40,296 nucleotides of DNA from DSUN01 sp035527715 (GTDB lineage Bacteria > Planctomycetota > PUPC01 > DSUN01): positions 1 to 40,296 of the forward strand of contig DATKZY010000249.1 of assembly GCA_035527715.1 (NCBI GenBank), read 5' to 3'. This document shows positions 31,500 through 38,369 of this stretch, one piece after another; position 1 is the first letter of the stretch; every line of letters begins with the position of its first letter. Made by a program: the position numbers and the translations under genes. Below the pieces are notes generated by a model. That model searched no databases and was not told the origin of the DNA. It was given only the letters and a program-made list of their open reading frames with translations.

Positions 31500-31946
31500 G
31501 TGGCGAAGCTCGTGCGATTCCCAGAAGCGGCCTCCCTCGGCATCCACGCCACCGTCATCCTGGCCGGCCAGCGGAACAGCCTGGTGTCGGCCAAGGCGCT
31601 CGCCGAGCGGCTCGACGCCTCGGAGGCCCACATGGCCAAGGTGATGCAGCGGCTGGCGCACGCGGGCATCGTGGATTCGACGCGCGGGCCGAAGGGCGGC
31701 TTCGCCCTCGCCCGGCCCGCGGGCGAGGTGACGCTTCTGGCGGTCTACGAGGCCATCGAGGGCGCCGTGGAGCCGGCGGGCTGCGTGTTCGGCACGCCGG
31801 TCTGCGGCAGGAAGAGCTGCATCTTCCGCGGCGTGACGGAGGAGCTGGACGCCCGCCTGAGGGCGTACCTGGCAAATGCCACGCTCGCCAATCTGGCGGA
31901 GGGACAGGAGACAACGCATGGCGATGCGCCAGATCATCCGGATTGA
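31500..31946 (+). CDS. Rrf2-family regulator, NsrR/IscR-like with three cysteines
   Basis: A 148-residue winged-helix regulator. The helix-turn-helix spans about 28-60 (LVSAKALAERLDASEAHMAK, recognition helix SEAHMAKVMQRLAHAGIV), and the wing holds STRGPKGGFALARP, the family signature. Three cysteines, C95, C102 and C107 in GCVFGTPVCGRKSCIFRG, sit where IscR and NsrR bind an Fe-S cluster, so it probably senses nitric oxide, oxygen or cluster status. The spacing (x6, x4) is not identical to either. It begins at GTG and overlaps the ferredoxin gene by 29 bases. It is the first gene of the operon and likely represses it. Confidence 0.88.
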   Translation: MAKLVRFPEAASLGIHATVILAGQRNSLVSAKALAERLDASEAHMAKVMQRLAHAGIVDSTRGPKGGFALARPAGEVTLLAVYEAIEGAVEPAGCVFGTPVCGRKSCIFRGVTEELDARLRAYLANATLANLAEGQETTHGDAPDHPD

Positions 31947-32751
31947 CGACGAGAAGTGCACGGGCTGCGGCGAGTGCATCCCGAATTGCCCCGAGGGCGC
32001 GCTCCAGGTGATTGACGGCAAGGCCCGGCTCATCAGCGATCTCTTTTGCGACGGGCTGGGCGCCTGCATCGGCACCTGTCCCGTGGACGCCATCGCCGTC
32101 GAGGAGCGCGAGGCCGAGCCCTACGACGAGCGGCGGGTGATGGAGAACATCGCCCGCCAGGGGCCCAACGTCATCAACGCCCACCTCGAGCACCTGCGCG
32201 AGCACGGCGAGTTCGAGCTGCTGAAGACCGCGCTCGACTTCCTCAGGGAGCGCGGCATCCGCGTGCCCCCTCCCGCCGCGCACGCGGGCGGCGGGTGCCC
32301 GGGGTCGCGCGCCATGCAGTTCGCGGAGAAGCCGGCCTCCGAGGCGCCGGCCGGCCGCGCCGTGTCGCGCCTGCGTCAGTGGCCCGTGCAGATCACCCTC
32401 GTGCCCCCGCACGCGCCGTACCTCAAGGGCGCCGACGTGGCGCTCATCGCCGACTGCGTGCCCTTCGCCTACGCGAACCTGCACGAGGACTTCCTGAAGG
32501 GCCGCGTCGTCCTCGTCGGATGCCCCAAGCTCGACGACATCCAGGCCTATCGCACGAAGCTCGCCGAGGTGTTCCGGCAGAACGACATCCAGTCCATCGA
32601 GATCGTCCACATGGAAGTCCCCTGCTGCTTCGGACTCGTCCACGTCCTGCGCCAGGCCCTCGGCGACGCGGGGAAGGAGATCCCCGTCACCGAGACGACG
32701 ATCAGCATCCGCGGCGAAGTGATCGCCAGAATAGAGGGATGCGCCCCATGA
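31918..32751 (+). CDS. 4Fe-4S ferredoxin-type protein with extra cysteine domain
   Basis: A 277-residue cytoplasmic protein. A normal cluster motif C14-C17-C20-C24 (CTGCGECIPNCPEG) is followed by C44-x5-C50-x3-C54 (CDGLGACIGTCPVD), where Leu47 replaces the fourth cysteine; this variant is typical of the family and suggests a second, possibly 3Fe-4S, cluster. The rest (residues 110-277) is an unnamed domain with GGGCPGSRAMQF, ALIADCVPFAYANLHEDFLK and MEVPCCFGLVHVL. Homologues lie beside hcp or Rrf2 genes in anaerobes, so it may pass electrons to Hcp or the flavodiiron protein. GGAG lies 7 bases before ATG 31918. It overlaps both neighbours (29 bases and ATGA). Confidence 0.87.
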   Translation: MAMRQIIRIDDEKCTGCGECIPNCPEGALQVIDGKARLISDLFCDGLGACIGTCPVDAIAVEEREAEPYDERRVMENIARQGPNVINAHLEHLREHGEFELLKTALDFLRERGIRVPPPAAHAGGGCPGSRAMQFAEKPASEAPAGRAVSRLRQWPVQITLVPPHAPYLKGADVALIADCVPFAYANLHEDFLKGRVVLVGCPKLDDIQAYRTKLAEVFRQNDIQSIEIVHMEVPCCFGLVHVLRQALGDAGKEIPVTETTISIRGEVIARIEGCAP

Positions 32752-33779
32752 GCAAGATCGTCTGCCCTGGCCAGGACACGCGCTTCTGGGACAAGGGGGA
32801 CATCTTCGACGTCGAGTGCGCCCACTGCGGCTACGCGATCGAGTTCTTCCGCGACGACGGCAGCCGCCGCTGCCCGCGCTGCGGCCGCCGCGTGGCCAAC
32901 CCCAGGCTCAGCCTCGGCTGCGCCCAGTGGTGCGAGCAGGCCGAGAAGTGCCTCGGCTTCGACCCCAAGAAGGTCCAGCTCGAGGAATACGCCGAGGAGT
33001 CCCTCGCCGACCAGCTTGTCGAGGCCGTGAAGACCCAGTTCGGCGCCGACCAGAAGCGGCTCGCCCACGCCCTGCGCGTGCTCGAGAACGCCCAGGGACT
33101 GCTGCGGCACGAGGCGGTTGGGAGCCCGTCCAAGAATCCGCGTGAGGCTGCGACGCCGACGATTCTGGCCGCACGCGAGGAGCGAGGAGGAGGCGATGCA
33201 ATGGAGAGCATCGTTGACGACGAGCGACAAAGCGTGCGGCCAGAAGTCGCGGCGTCCCTTCGGGTTGCGGCGGCAGCGGGCCGTTTGCGGCGTCGCGGCT
33301 CCTCAGCGATGCCCTCCGCTGCATCCCCTGCGTCGCCGCTCCTTGCACCCGGCCCGCTGCCGCCGGCAACGCAGCCCACGGGGATTCTCGGACAGGCTCC
33401 TAGCCCCCGCATCGTCGTCGCCGCCGCGCTGCTGCACGACATCGGCATCCAGGAGGCCGAGCGCAAGCACGGCTCGGCCGCCGGCCGCTTCCAGGAGCTC
33501 GAGGGGCCGCCCATCGCCCGCCGCATCCTCGAGGGGCTCGACTTCGCCGAGGCCGATATCCAGCACATCTGCCGCATCGTCGGCAGCCATCACAGCGGCG
33601 GCGACATTGACTCCCCCGAGTTCCGCATCGTGTGGGACGCCGACTGGCTGGTCAACTTCCCCGAGCAATGCGCGAAGATGGATGTCGGGTGCATGCGAGA
33701 GTTCATCGAGAAGACGCTCCGCACCGAGACGGGGCGAGCCCTGGCCATTGAGAGGTTCCTCAGTGCCGACCACCGTTGA
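32748..33779 (+). CDS. Zinc-ribbon HD-domain phosphohydrolase carrying an inserted repeat element
   Basis: A 343-residue protein. The N-terminus is a Cys-rich ribbon (VECAHCGYAI...SRRCPRCGRRV, two CxxC pairs) followed by GCAQWCEQAEKCLG, which may bind another metal or Fe-S. The HD domain follows: first His in LAHALRVLENA (about residue 110), the HD pair in ALLHDIGIQEAERKHGSAAG, and the later His and Asp in GSHHSGG and DADWLVN. HD proteins hydrolyse phosphoester or nucleotide substrates; the actual one is unknown. Residues about 125-218, between helix 1 and the HD pair, are low-complexity and come from a 280-bp inverted-repeat element at 33121-33400. Relatives lack this stretch. It starts in an ATGA overlap with the ferredoxin gene. 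Confidence 0.85.
   Translation: MSKIVCPGQDTRFWDKGDIFDVECAHCGYAIEFFRDDGSRRCPRCGRRVANPRLSLGCAQWCEQAEKCLGFDPKKVQLEEYAEESLADQLVEAVKTQFGADQKRLAHALRVLENAQGLLRHEAVGSPSKNPREAATPTILAAREERGGGDAMESIVDDERQSVRPEVAASLRVAAAAGRLRRRGSSAMPSAASPASPLLAPGPLPPATQPTGILGQAPSPRIVVAAALLHDIGIQEAERKHGSAAGRFQELEGPPIARRILEGLDFAEADIQHICRIVGSHHSGGDIDSPEFRIVWDADWLVNFPEQCAKMDVGCMREFIEKTLRTETGRALAIERFLSADHR
33121..33400. mobile_element. Palindromic MITE-like element inserted in frame in the HD gene
   Basis: The first 40 bases (start GGAGCCCGTCCAAGAATCC) match the inverse of the last 40 (ending at 33400; rc start GGAGCCTGTCCGAGAATCC) at 34 positions with one gap. Inside lie further inverted pairs: TTCTGGCCGCACGC at 33163-33176 against 33232-33245 (14 bp, perfect), and GGCAGCGGGCC at 33272-33282 against 33351-33361. 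No transposase is encoded. The nested stems and terminal repeats identify a non-autonomous, RNA-foldable element. No target duplication is evident. Confidence 0.75.
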
Positions 33780-33905
33780 GAACGCGATCGGGCGCGACAC
33801 CATCGGGAAGCACCCCAGGCCCGGGGCGTGCTGGAACGCTGCGGCGTTCGGCCAGCGCTTCGCCGACTTCTGGCTCGCGCACACGGAATTTTTGGGGGCA
33901 CAGCA
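33780..33905. other. 126-bp gap inside the operon
   Basis: This is the only long gap in the Rrf2-to-Hcp operon (other junctions overlap or are close). It contains no supportable gene, promoter of the kind seen elsewhere in the window, or terminator. A G-run (GGGGG, 33893-33898) lies just before the hemerythrin start. Confidence 0.5.
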
Positions 33906-34451
33906 ATGAAGGATTGGCAAACGAGGACCCCAGCGGAACTCGTCGCCCACATCGAGGGCAGGCGCGACGTCGTGTTCGGGGAGACGCTTCCCCTGCTCGA
34001 CCGACTGGTCGCGGAGGCGCTCGCGGCAGGCGGCGCGGAGGAGACCCTCGAAGGTATCCGCCTGCTCCTTCGCCTGCTCAAGGTCACCCTCGAGCACCAT
34101 CTGCTCAGCGAGGAGGTCGGCCTCTTCCCCATCGTCCGCGGCCTCGGCGCCGCCAGGTCGCCGCAGGCCCCCGAGGCCCGCAAGGCCAGATACCTGGTCC
34201 GCCACCTGAAGTACGAGCACGATCTGCTCCTGGCGGCCCTCGCCAGGCTGGGCGAGGCGGCCTCGGACTACGCGCTGCCGCCCGACGCCCCCCAGCCCCT
34301 CCGCGCGCTCTACGACCTCCTCCGCGCGCTCGATGCCGACATCCGCGAGCACATCCAACTTGAGAACGAGCTGCTGTTCCGCGGCATCCTCGCCGGTGCC
34401 GAGCTTCTCGACCCCCAGCAAGAGGAGGCCAGAACATGGTCACCGAACTGA
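33906..34451 (+). CDS. Hemerythrin-domain protein, RIC/YtfE-like
   Basis: A 181-residue four-helix protein with a di-iron site. Likely ligands are His15 (LVAHIEGRRD), His65 and Glu69/70 (LEHHLLSEEVGLFP), His100 and His105 (LVRHLKYEHDLL), and His149 and Glu153 (REHIQLENELLF). The pattern fits the hemerythrin-like domain of RIC proteins (YtfE, ScdA, NorA), which repair Fe-S clusters after nitric oxide or oxidative damage; the N-terminal Cys-containing DUF542 domain of YtfE is absent. It overlaps the flavodiiron gene by 16 bases. Given its neighbours it probably stores or handles iron or NO. ATG 33906 is the first good start; the site before it is weak. Confidence 0.85.
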   Translation: MKDWQTRTPAELVAHIEGRRDVVFGETLPLLDRLVAEALAAGGAEETLEGIRLLLRLLKVTLEHHLLSEEVGLFPIVRGLGAARSPQAPEARKARYLVRHLKYEHDLLLAALARLGEAASDYALPPDAPQPLRALYDLLRALDADIREHIQLENELLFRGILAGAELLDPQQEEARTWSPN

Positions 34452-35632
34452 AGCCTGGCGTCTATTGGGTCGGCGTGGTGGACTGGGCTCTCCGCCGCTT
34501 CCACGGCGTCGAGCTCTCCACCCACCGCGGCTCCACCTACAACGCCTATCTCATCGTGGACGAGAAGGTGGCCCTCGTGGACACCGTGTGGTCGCCCTTC
34601 CAGGACCAGCTTCTCGCCAACATCCGCGAGGTCGTGGACCCCGCGAAGATTGACTACGTGGTCGCCAACCACTCCGAGTCGGACCACTCGGGCGGCCTGC
34701 CCGCCGTGATGCGCCTCGCCACCAAGGCCCAGCTCATCGTGTCCAAGCGCGGCATCGAAAGCATCGAGGGCCACTACCATCAGCCCTGGAACTTCAAAGC
34801 GGTCGGCACCGGCGACACGATCTCCCTCGGCAAGAACTCGCTCGTCTTCGTCGAGGCCACGATGCTGCACTGGCCCGACTCGATGTTCACCTATCTCACG
34901 GGCCACAACGTCCTGATGCCCAACGACGCCTTCGGCCAGCACTACGCCACCGACCTGCGCTTCAACGACCAGGTCAATCAGGAAGAGCTGTACGAGGAGG
35001 CCCTGAAGTACTACGTCAACATCCTCACCCCCTTCAGCCACCTGGTGACCAAGAAGATCGAGGAGGTCGTGGCCCTCAAGCTGCCGGTGGACATCATCGC
35101 CCCGAGCCACGGCGTGCTCTGGCGCAAGGACCCGCTCCAGATCGTCCACAAGTACCTCGAATGGGCCGCCCAGAAGCCCGAGCCGCGCGCCGTGATCCTC
35201 TACGACACCATGTGGAACGGCACGCGGGCCATGGCCGAGGCCATCGGCGACGGCCTGGCCGACGCCGCCGTGCCCTACAAGCTCATCTACGCGGGCGGCA
35301 CCGACCGCAACGACGGGCTGGTGGACGTGTTCAGGGCCAGGACAATCGTCATCGGCTCGCCCACGATGAACAACGGCCTGCTCCCCAGCCTCGAGCCGTT
35401 CCTCGGCGAGATCAAGGGCCTGAAGTTCAGGAACAAAATCGGCGCTGCCTTCGGCTGTTACGGCTGGAGCGGCGAGGGCGTGAAGCTCATCGAGAAGCAC
35501 CTCGAGGAGTGCAAGATCCCCATCATCCGCCCCGGCCTCCGCGCCAAGTGGCAGCCCAAGCCAGCCGACCTCGAGGCCTGCCGCGCCTTCGGCCGCGAGA
35601 TTGGCGAAGCCACCAAGAAACCCCTGGAATAA
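34436..35632 (+). CDS. fprA: Flavodiiron protein (A-type flavoprotein)
   Basis: A 398-residue cytoplasmic enzyme that reduces O2 to water or NO to N2O. The metallo-beta-lactamase-like half carries the di-iron site: His79, Glu81, Asp83 and His84 in NHSESDHSGG, His145 in MLHWPDSM, Asp164 in MPNDAFGQH and His225 in APSHGVLW. The flavodoxin half (about 250-398) begins with ILYDTMWNGTRAMAEAIG, the FMN-binding loop. All ligands are present. It lacks any rubredoxin extension, so it needs an external electron donor, perhaps the ferredoxin encoded upstream. GAGGAGG lies 5 bases before ATG 34436. It overlaps the hemerythrin gene. Confidence 0.93.
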   Translation: MVTELKPGVYWVGVVDWALRRFHGVELSTHRGSTYNAYLIVDEKVALVDTVWSPFQDQLLANIREVVDPAKIDYVVANHSESDHSGGLPAVMRLATKAQLIVSKRGIESIEGHYHQPWNFKAVGTGDTISLGKNSLVFVEATMLHWPDSMFTYLTGHNVLMPNDAFGQHYATDLRFNDQVNQEELYEEALKYYVNILTPFSHLVTKKIEEVVALKLPVDIIAPSHGVLWRKDPLQIVHKYLEWAAQKPEPRAVILYDTMWNGTRAMAEAIGDGLADAAVPYKLIYAGGTDRNDGLVDVFRARTIVIGSPTMNNGLLPSLEPFLGEIKGLKFRNKIGAAFGCYGWSGEGVKLIEKHLEECKIPIIRPGLRAKWQPKPADLEACRAFGREIGEATKKPLE

Positions 35633-35648
35633 GGAGGGAACCACCCCG

Positions 35649-36002
35649 ATGGCTAAGACTGCCGCACCCAAACGTCGCAAGCTCGCCGCGGCCAAGGCCC
35701 ACGACCTGGCGACCCTCGTGAAGTACTCGGCGGGCTCGATCGTGAGCCGCACGCTCGCCGAGAACAAGGCCGGCACGCTCACGCTCTTCGCCTTCGACGC
35801 CGACCAGGGCCTCAGCGAGCACTCGGCCCCCTACGATGCCGTCGTGCAGGTGCTCGACGGCGCCGTGGAACTCATCATCGGCGGCAAGACCGTGCGGGCC
35901 GAGGCGGGGAAACTCGTGGTCATGCCCGCCAACATCCCGCACGCCGTCAAGGCCACCACGCGCTTCAAAATGCTGCTGACCATGTTGAGAGCCAAACCGT
36001 AG
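35649..36002 (+). CDS. Small cupin-domain protein
   Basis: A 117-residue single-cupin protein with a basic N-terminal tail (AKTAAPKRRKLAAAKAHDLA). The first cupin motif is GLSEHSAPYDAVVQVLDGAV (His near residue 57, Glu absent at the usual place) and the second PANIPHAVKA (His near residue 99). This group of short cupins often lies beside hcp and Rrf2 genes in anaerobes; what they bind or do is unknown. The metal site looks partial, as the first motif has only one His. AAGGAGG lies 11-12 bases before ATG 35649. It sits 16 bases after the flavodiiron gene and 15 before hcp. Confidence 0.82.
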   Translation: MAKTAAPKRRKLAAAKAHDLATLVKYSAGSIVSRTLAENKAGTLTLFAFDADQGLSEHSAPYDAVVQVLDGAVELIIGGKTVRAEAGKLVVMPANIPHAVKATTRFKMLLTMLRAKP

Positions 36003-36017
36003 GAAGGAGAAGGACGC

Positions 36018-37631
36018 ATGTCAATGTTCTGCTACCAGTGCGAGCAAACCGGAAAGGGCACGGGCTGCACGGTGAAAGGCGTGTGCGGCAAAGAGCCCGA
36101 GGTGGCCGCGCTCCAGGACCTCCTGGTCGAGGCCGTCAAGGGCATCGCCCGCTACGCCCACTGCGCCCGCCAGCAGGGCGCCAAGGACCCCGCGATTGAC
36201 GGCTTCGTGCTCGAGGCCCTCTTCGCCACGCTCACCAATGTGAACTTCGACGCGGCACGCTTCCAGACCTACGCCGCCCAGGCCGCCGCCATCCGAGACA
36301 AGGCCAAGGCCCTGTGCACAGCCGCCTGCCAGAAGGCCGGCAAAGCCTGCGCCGACCTCGACAGCCCCGTCCGCCAGGCCGAGGACGCGAGCATCCAGAA
36401 GCGCATCGAGGCCAACGGCGACACCGTCACCGGCCTCCAGGAGCTCATCGTCTACGGCGTCAAGGGCGCCGCCGCCTACGCCTACCACGCCCGCATCCTC
36501 GGCAAGGAGGACGACGCCTTCTACGCCTTCCTCTACGAGATCCTCGACTTCGTCGCCCAGAACCCTACCGACGTGAACGCCCTCGTGGGCAACGCGCTGA
36601 AGTCGGGCGAGCTGAACCTCAAGGCGATGGAAATCCTCGACGCGGCCAACACCGAGACCTACGGCCATCCCGAGCCCACCCAGGTGCGCGTCACGCCCGT
36701 CAAGGGCAAGGCCATCGTCGTGTCCGGCCACGACCTCAAGGACCTCGAGGAGCTGCTCAAGCAGACCGAGGGCAAGGGCATCAACGTCTACACCCACGGC
36801 GAAATGCTCCCCTGCCACGCCTATCCCGCGCTCAAGAAGTTCAAGCACCTCGTCGGCAACTACGGCTCGGCCTGGCAGAACCAGCAGCGCGAGTTCGACG
36901 CCTTCCCCGGCGCCATCGTCATGACCACCAACTGCCTGATGAAGCCCAAGGAGAGCTACAAGGCCCGCGTCTTCACCTGCGGCCCGGTCGGCTTCAGCGG
37001 CGTCGCCCGGATCCAGGGCCACGACTTCGCGCCCGCCATCCAGGCCGCACTCGCCGCCCCCGGCTTTGCCGCCGACGAGCCCGAGAAGAAGATCACCGTC
37101 GGCTTCGGCCGCAACGCCGTCCTGAGCGTCGCCGGCGCCGTCATTGACGCCGTGAAGAAGGGCGCCATCCGGCACTTCTTCCTCGTCGGCGGCTGCGACG
37201 GGGCCAAGCCCGGCCGCAACTACTACACCGACTTCGCCCAGGCCGTGCCCAACGACTGCGTGATCCTCACCCTCGCCTGCGGCAAGTACCGCTTCAACAA
37301 GCTCGACTTCGGCGACATCGGCGGCATCCCGCGCCTGCTCGACGTCGGCCAGTGCAACGACGCCTACTCGGCCATCCAGATCGCCGTGGCGTTGGCCAAT
37401 GCCTTCCACACCGACGTCAACAGCCTGCCGCTCACGCTCATCCTCTCGTGGTACGAGCAGAAGGCCGTGGCCATCCTCCTCACGCTGCTGCACCTGGGCA
37501 TCAAGAACATGCGCCTGGGCCCCAGCCTCCCCGCCTTCGTCACGCCGCCCGTCCTCAACGTGCTCGTCGAGAAGTTCGGCATCGCCCCCATCACCACCCC
37601 CGCCGAGGACCTCAAGGCCATCCTCGGCTGA
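36018..37631 (+). CDS. hcp: Hydroxylamine reductase / hybrid cluster protein, class I
   Basis: A 537-residue cytoplasmic iron-sulfur-oxygen protein. The N-terminal motif C5-x2-C8-x8-C17-x5-C23 (FCYQCEQTGKGTGCT...GVC) is that of class I Hcp from anaerobes, expected to hold a [4Fe-4S] cluster. Hybrid-cluster ligands are seen in THGEMLPCHAYPAL, IVMTTNCLMKP, VFTCGPVGFSG, FLVGGCDGAKPGR and VGQCNDAYSAI. Hcp reduces NO to N2O and hydroxylamine to ammonia, and also acts as an S-nitrosylase. No Hcr reductase is beside it, as usual for class I. AGGAAGGAGA ends 8 bases before ATG 36018. It is the last gene of the operon, followed by a strong hairpin. Confidence 0.95.
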   Translation: MSMFCYQCEQTGKGTGCTVKGVCGKEPEVAALQDLLVEAVKGIARYAHCARQQGAKDPAIDGFVLEALFATLTNVNFDAARFQTYAAQAAAIRDKAKALCTAACQKAGKACADLDSPVRQAEDASIQKRIEANGDTVTGLQELIVYGVKGAAAYAYHARILGKEDDAFYAFLYEILDFVAQNPTDVNALVGNALKSGELNLKAMEILDAANTETYGHPEPTQVRVTPVKGKAIVVSGHDLKDLEELLKQTEGKGINVYTHGEMLPCHAYPALKKFKHLVGNYGSAWQNQQREFDAFPGAIVMTTNCLMKPKESYKARVFTCGPVGFSGVARIQGHDFAPAIQAALAAPGFAADEPEKKITVGFGRNAVLSVAGAVIDAVKKGAIRHFFLVGGCDGAKPGRNYYTDFAQAVPNDCVILTLACGKYRFNKLDFGDIGGIPRLLDVGQCNDAYSAIQIAVALANAFHTDVNSLPLTLILSWYEQKAVAILLTLLHLGIKNMRLGPSLPAFVTPPVLNVLVEKFGIAPITTPAEDLKAILG

Positions 37632-37646
37632 TCGCCTCGTCCTGCC

Positions 37647-37677
37647 CCCTCCCGCGGGCCCCGCGCCCGCGGGAGGG
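37647..37677 (+). terminator. Hairpin terminator after hcp
   Basis: CCCTCCCGCGGGC (37647-37659) pairs perfectly with GCCCGCGGGAGGG (37665-37677) around a 5-base loop, 15 bases after the hcp stop codon. No T run follows, so it may act as a U-less terminator or an RNA-end barrier; it is placed well to end the operon. Confidence 0.65.
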
Positions 37678-37701
37678 CCGGCGGACCTCCCCCCACGCTC
37701 C

Positions 37702-37730
37702 TTGACCCGTCGGGCCGCGCGGTGTACACT
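37702..37730 (+). promoter_or_regulatory. Promoter of the cyclophilin gene
   Basis: TTGACC (37702-37707) and TACACT (37725-37730) are 17 bp apart. Transcription would start near 37737, 30 bases before the ATG at 37767. Confidence 0.55.
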
Positions 37731-37766
37731 ACGCGCCACTCGTTTCCCAGGAAAGGAGACCTGCGG

Positions 37767-38369
37767 ATGTGGATGTGGCGCGTTGCCTTTCTGGCCCTGG
37801 GCGCGGTGGCGCTCGGAACCCCATCATCGGCCCGTTCGGCGGAAGGAGACAAGGCGGTGGCGAACCCCGTCGTGGTGATCAAGACGTCCGAAGGCAGCAT
37901 CAAGGTCGAGCTTTGGGCCGACAAGGCGCCCGGTACCGTGAAGAACTTCCTGCGCTACGCGGACGAGAAGTCTTACGACGGCACGATCTTCCACCGCGTC
38001 ATCAGCAACTTCATGATCCAGGGCGGCGGAATGACCCGCGACCTGCGCCGCAAGACCACCCACGACCCGATCAAGAACGAGGCCAAGGCCACCCTCAAGA
38101 ACGACCGCGGCACCATCGCCATGGCACGCACCACCGAAGTCGACTCCGCGACCGCGCAGTTCTTCATCAACGTCAAGGACAACCCCGGCCTGAACCACCG
38201 CGACGAGACCGAGGACGGCTTCGGCTACTGCGCCTTCGGCAAGGTGACCGAGGGGATGGACGTGGTGGACAAGATTCGCGTGGTGAAGACCGGCGTCGTG
38301 AGCGGCTACAAGGACGTGCCCCTCAAGCCCATCACCATCGAGAGCGTGAGGCGGCAGGAGAAGGAGTGA
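37767..38369 (+). CDS. Exported cyclophilin-type peptidyl-prolyl isomerase
   Basis: A 200-residue protein with a signal peptide (MWMWRVAFLALGAVALGTPSS, cleavage near SARSA). The mature domain is a bacterial-type cyclophilin: VVIKTSEGSIKVELWADKAP, NFLRYADEKSYDGTIFHRVI with the catalytic Arg in FHRV, FMIQGGGMTRDL, IAMARTTEVDSATAQFFINV and GFGYCAFGKVTEGMDVVDKI. It speeds folding of proline-containing proteins in the periplasm. AAGGAG lies 8 bases before ATG 37767; ATG 37773 is the second choice. Its stop overlaps the start of the next gene by four bases, so both are coupled. Confidence 0.92.
   Translation: MWMWRVAFLALGAVALGTPSSARSAEGDKAVANPVVVIKTSEGSIKVELWADKAPGTVKNFLRYADEKSYDGTIFHRVISNFMIQGGGMTRDLRRKTTHDPIKNEAKATLKNDRGTIAMARTTEVDSATAQFFINVKDNPGLNHRDETEDGFGYCAFGKVTEGMDVVDKIRVVKTGVVSGYKDVPLKPITIESVRRQEKE

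Noticed and set aside
33121..33400. Low-complexity stretch of the HD protein as a sequencing error or frameshift
   Set aside because: The stretch has clear terminal and nested inverted repeats and the frame stays open on both sides.
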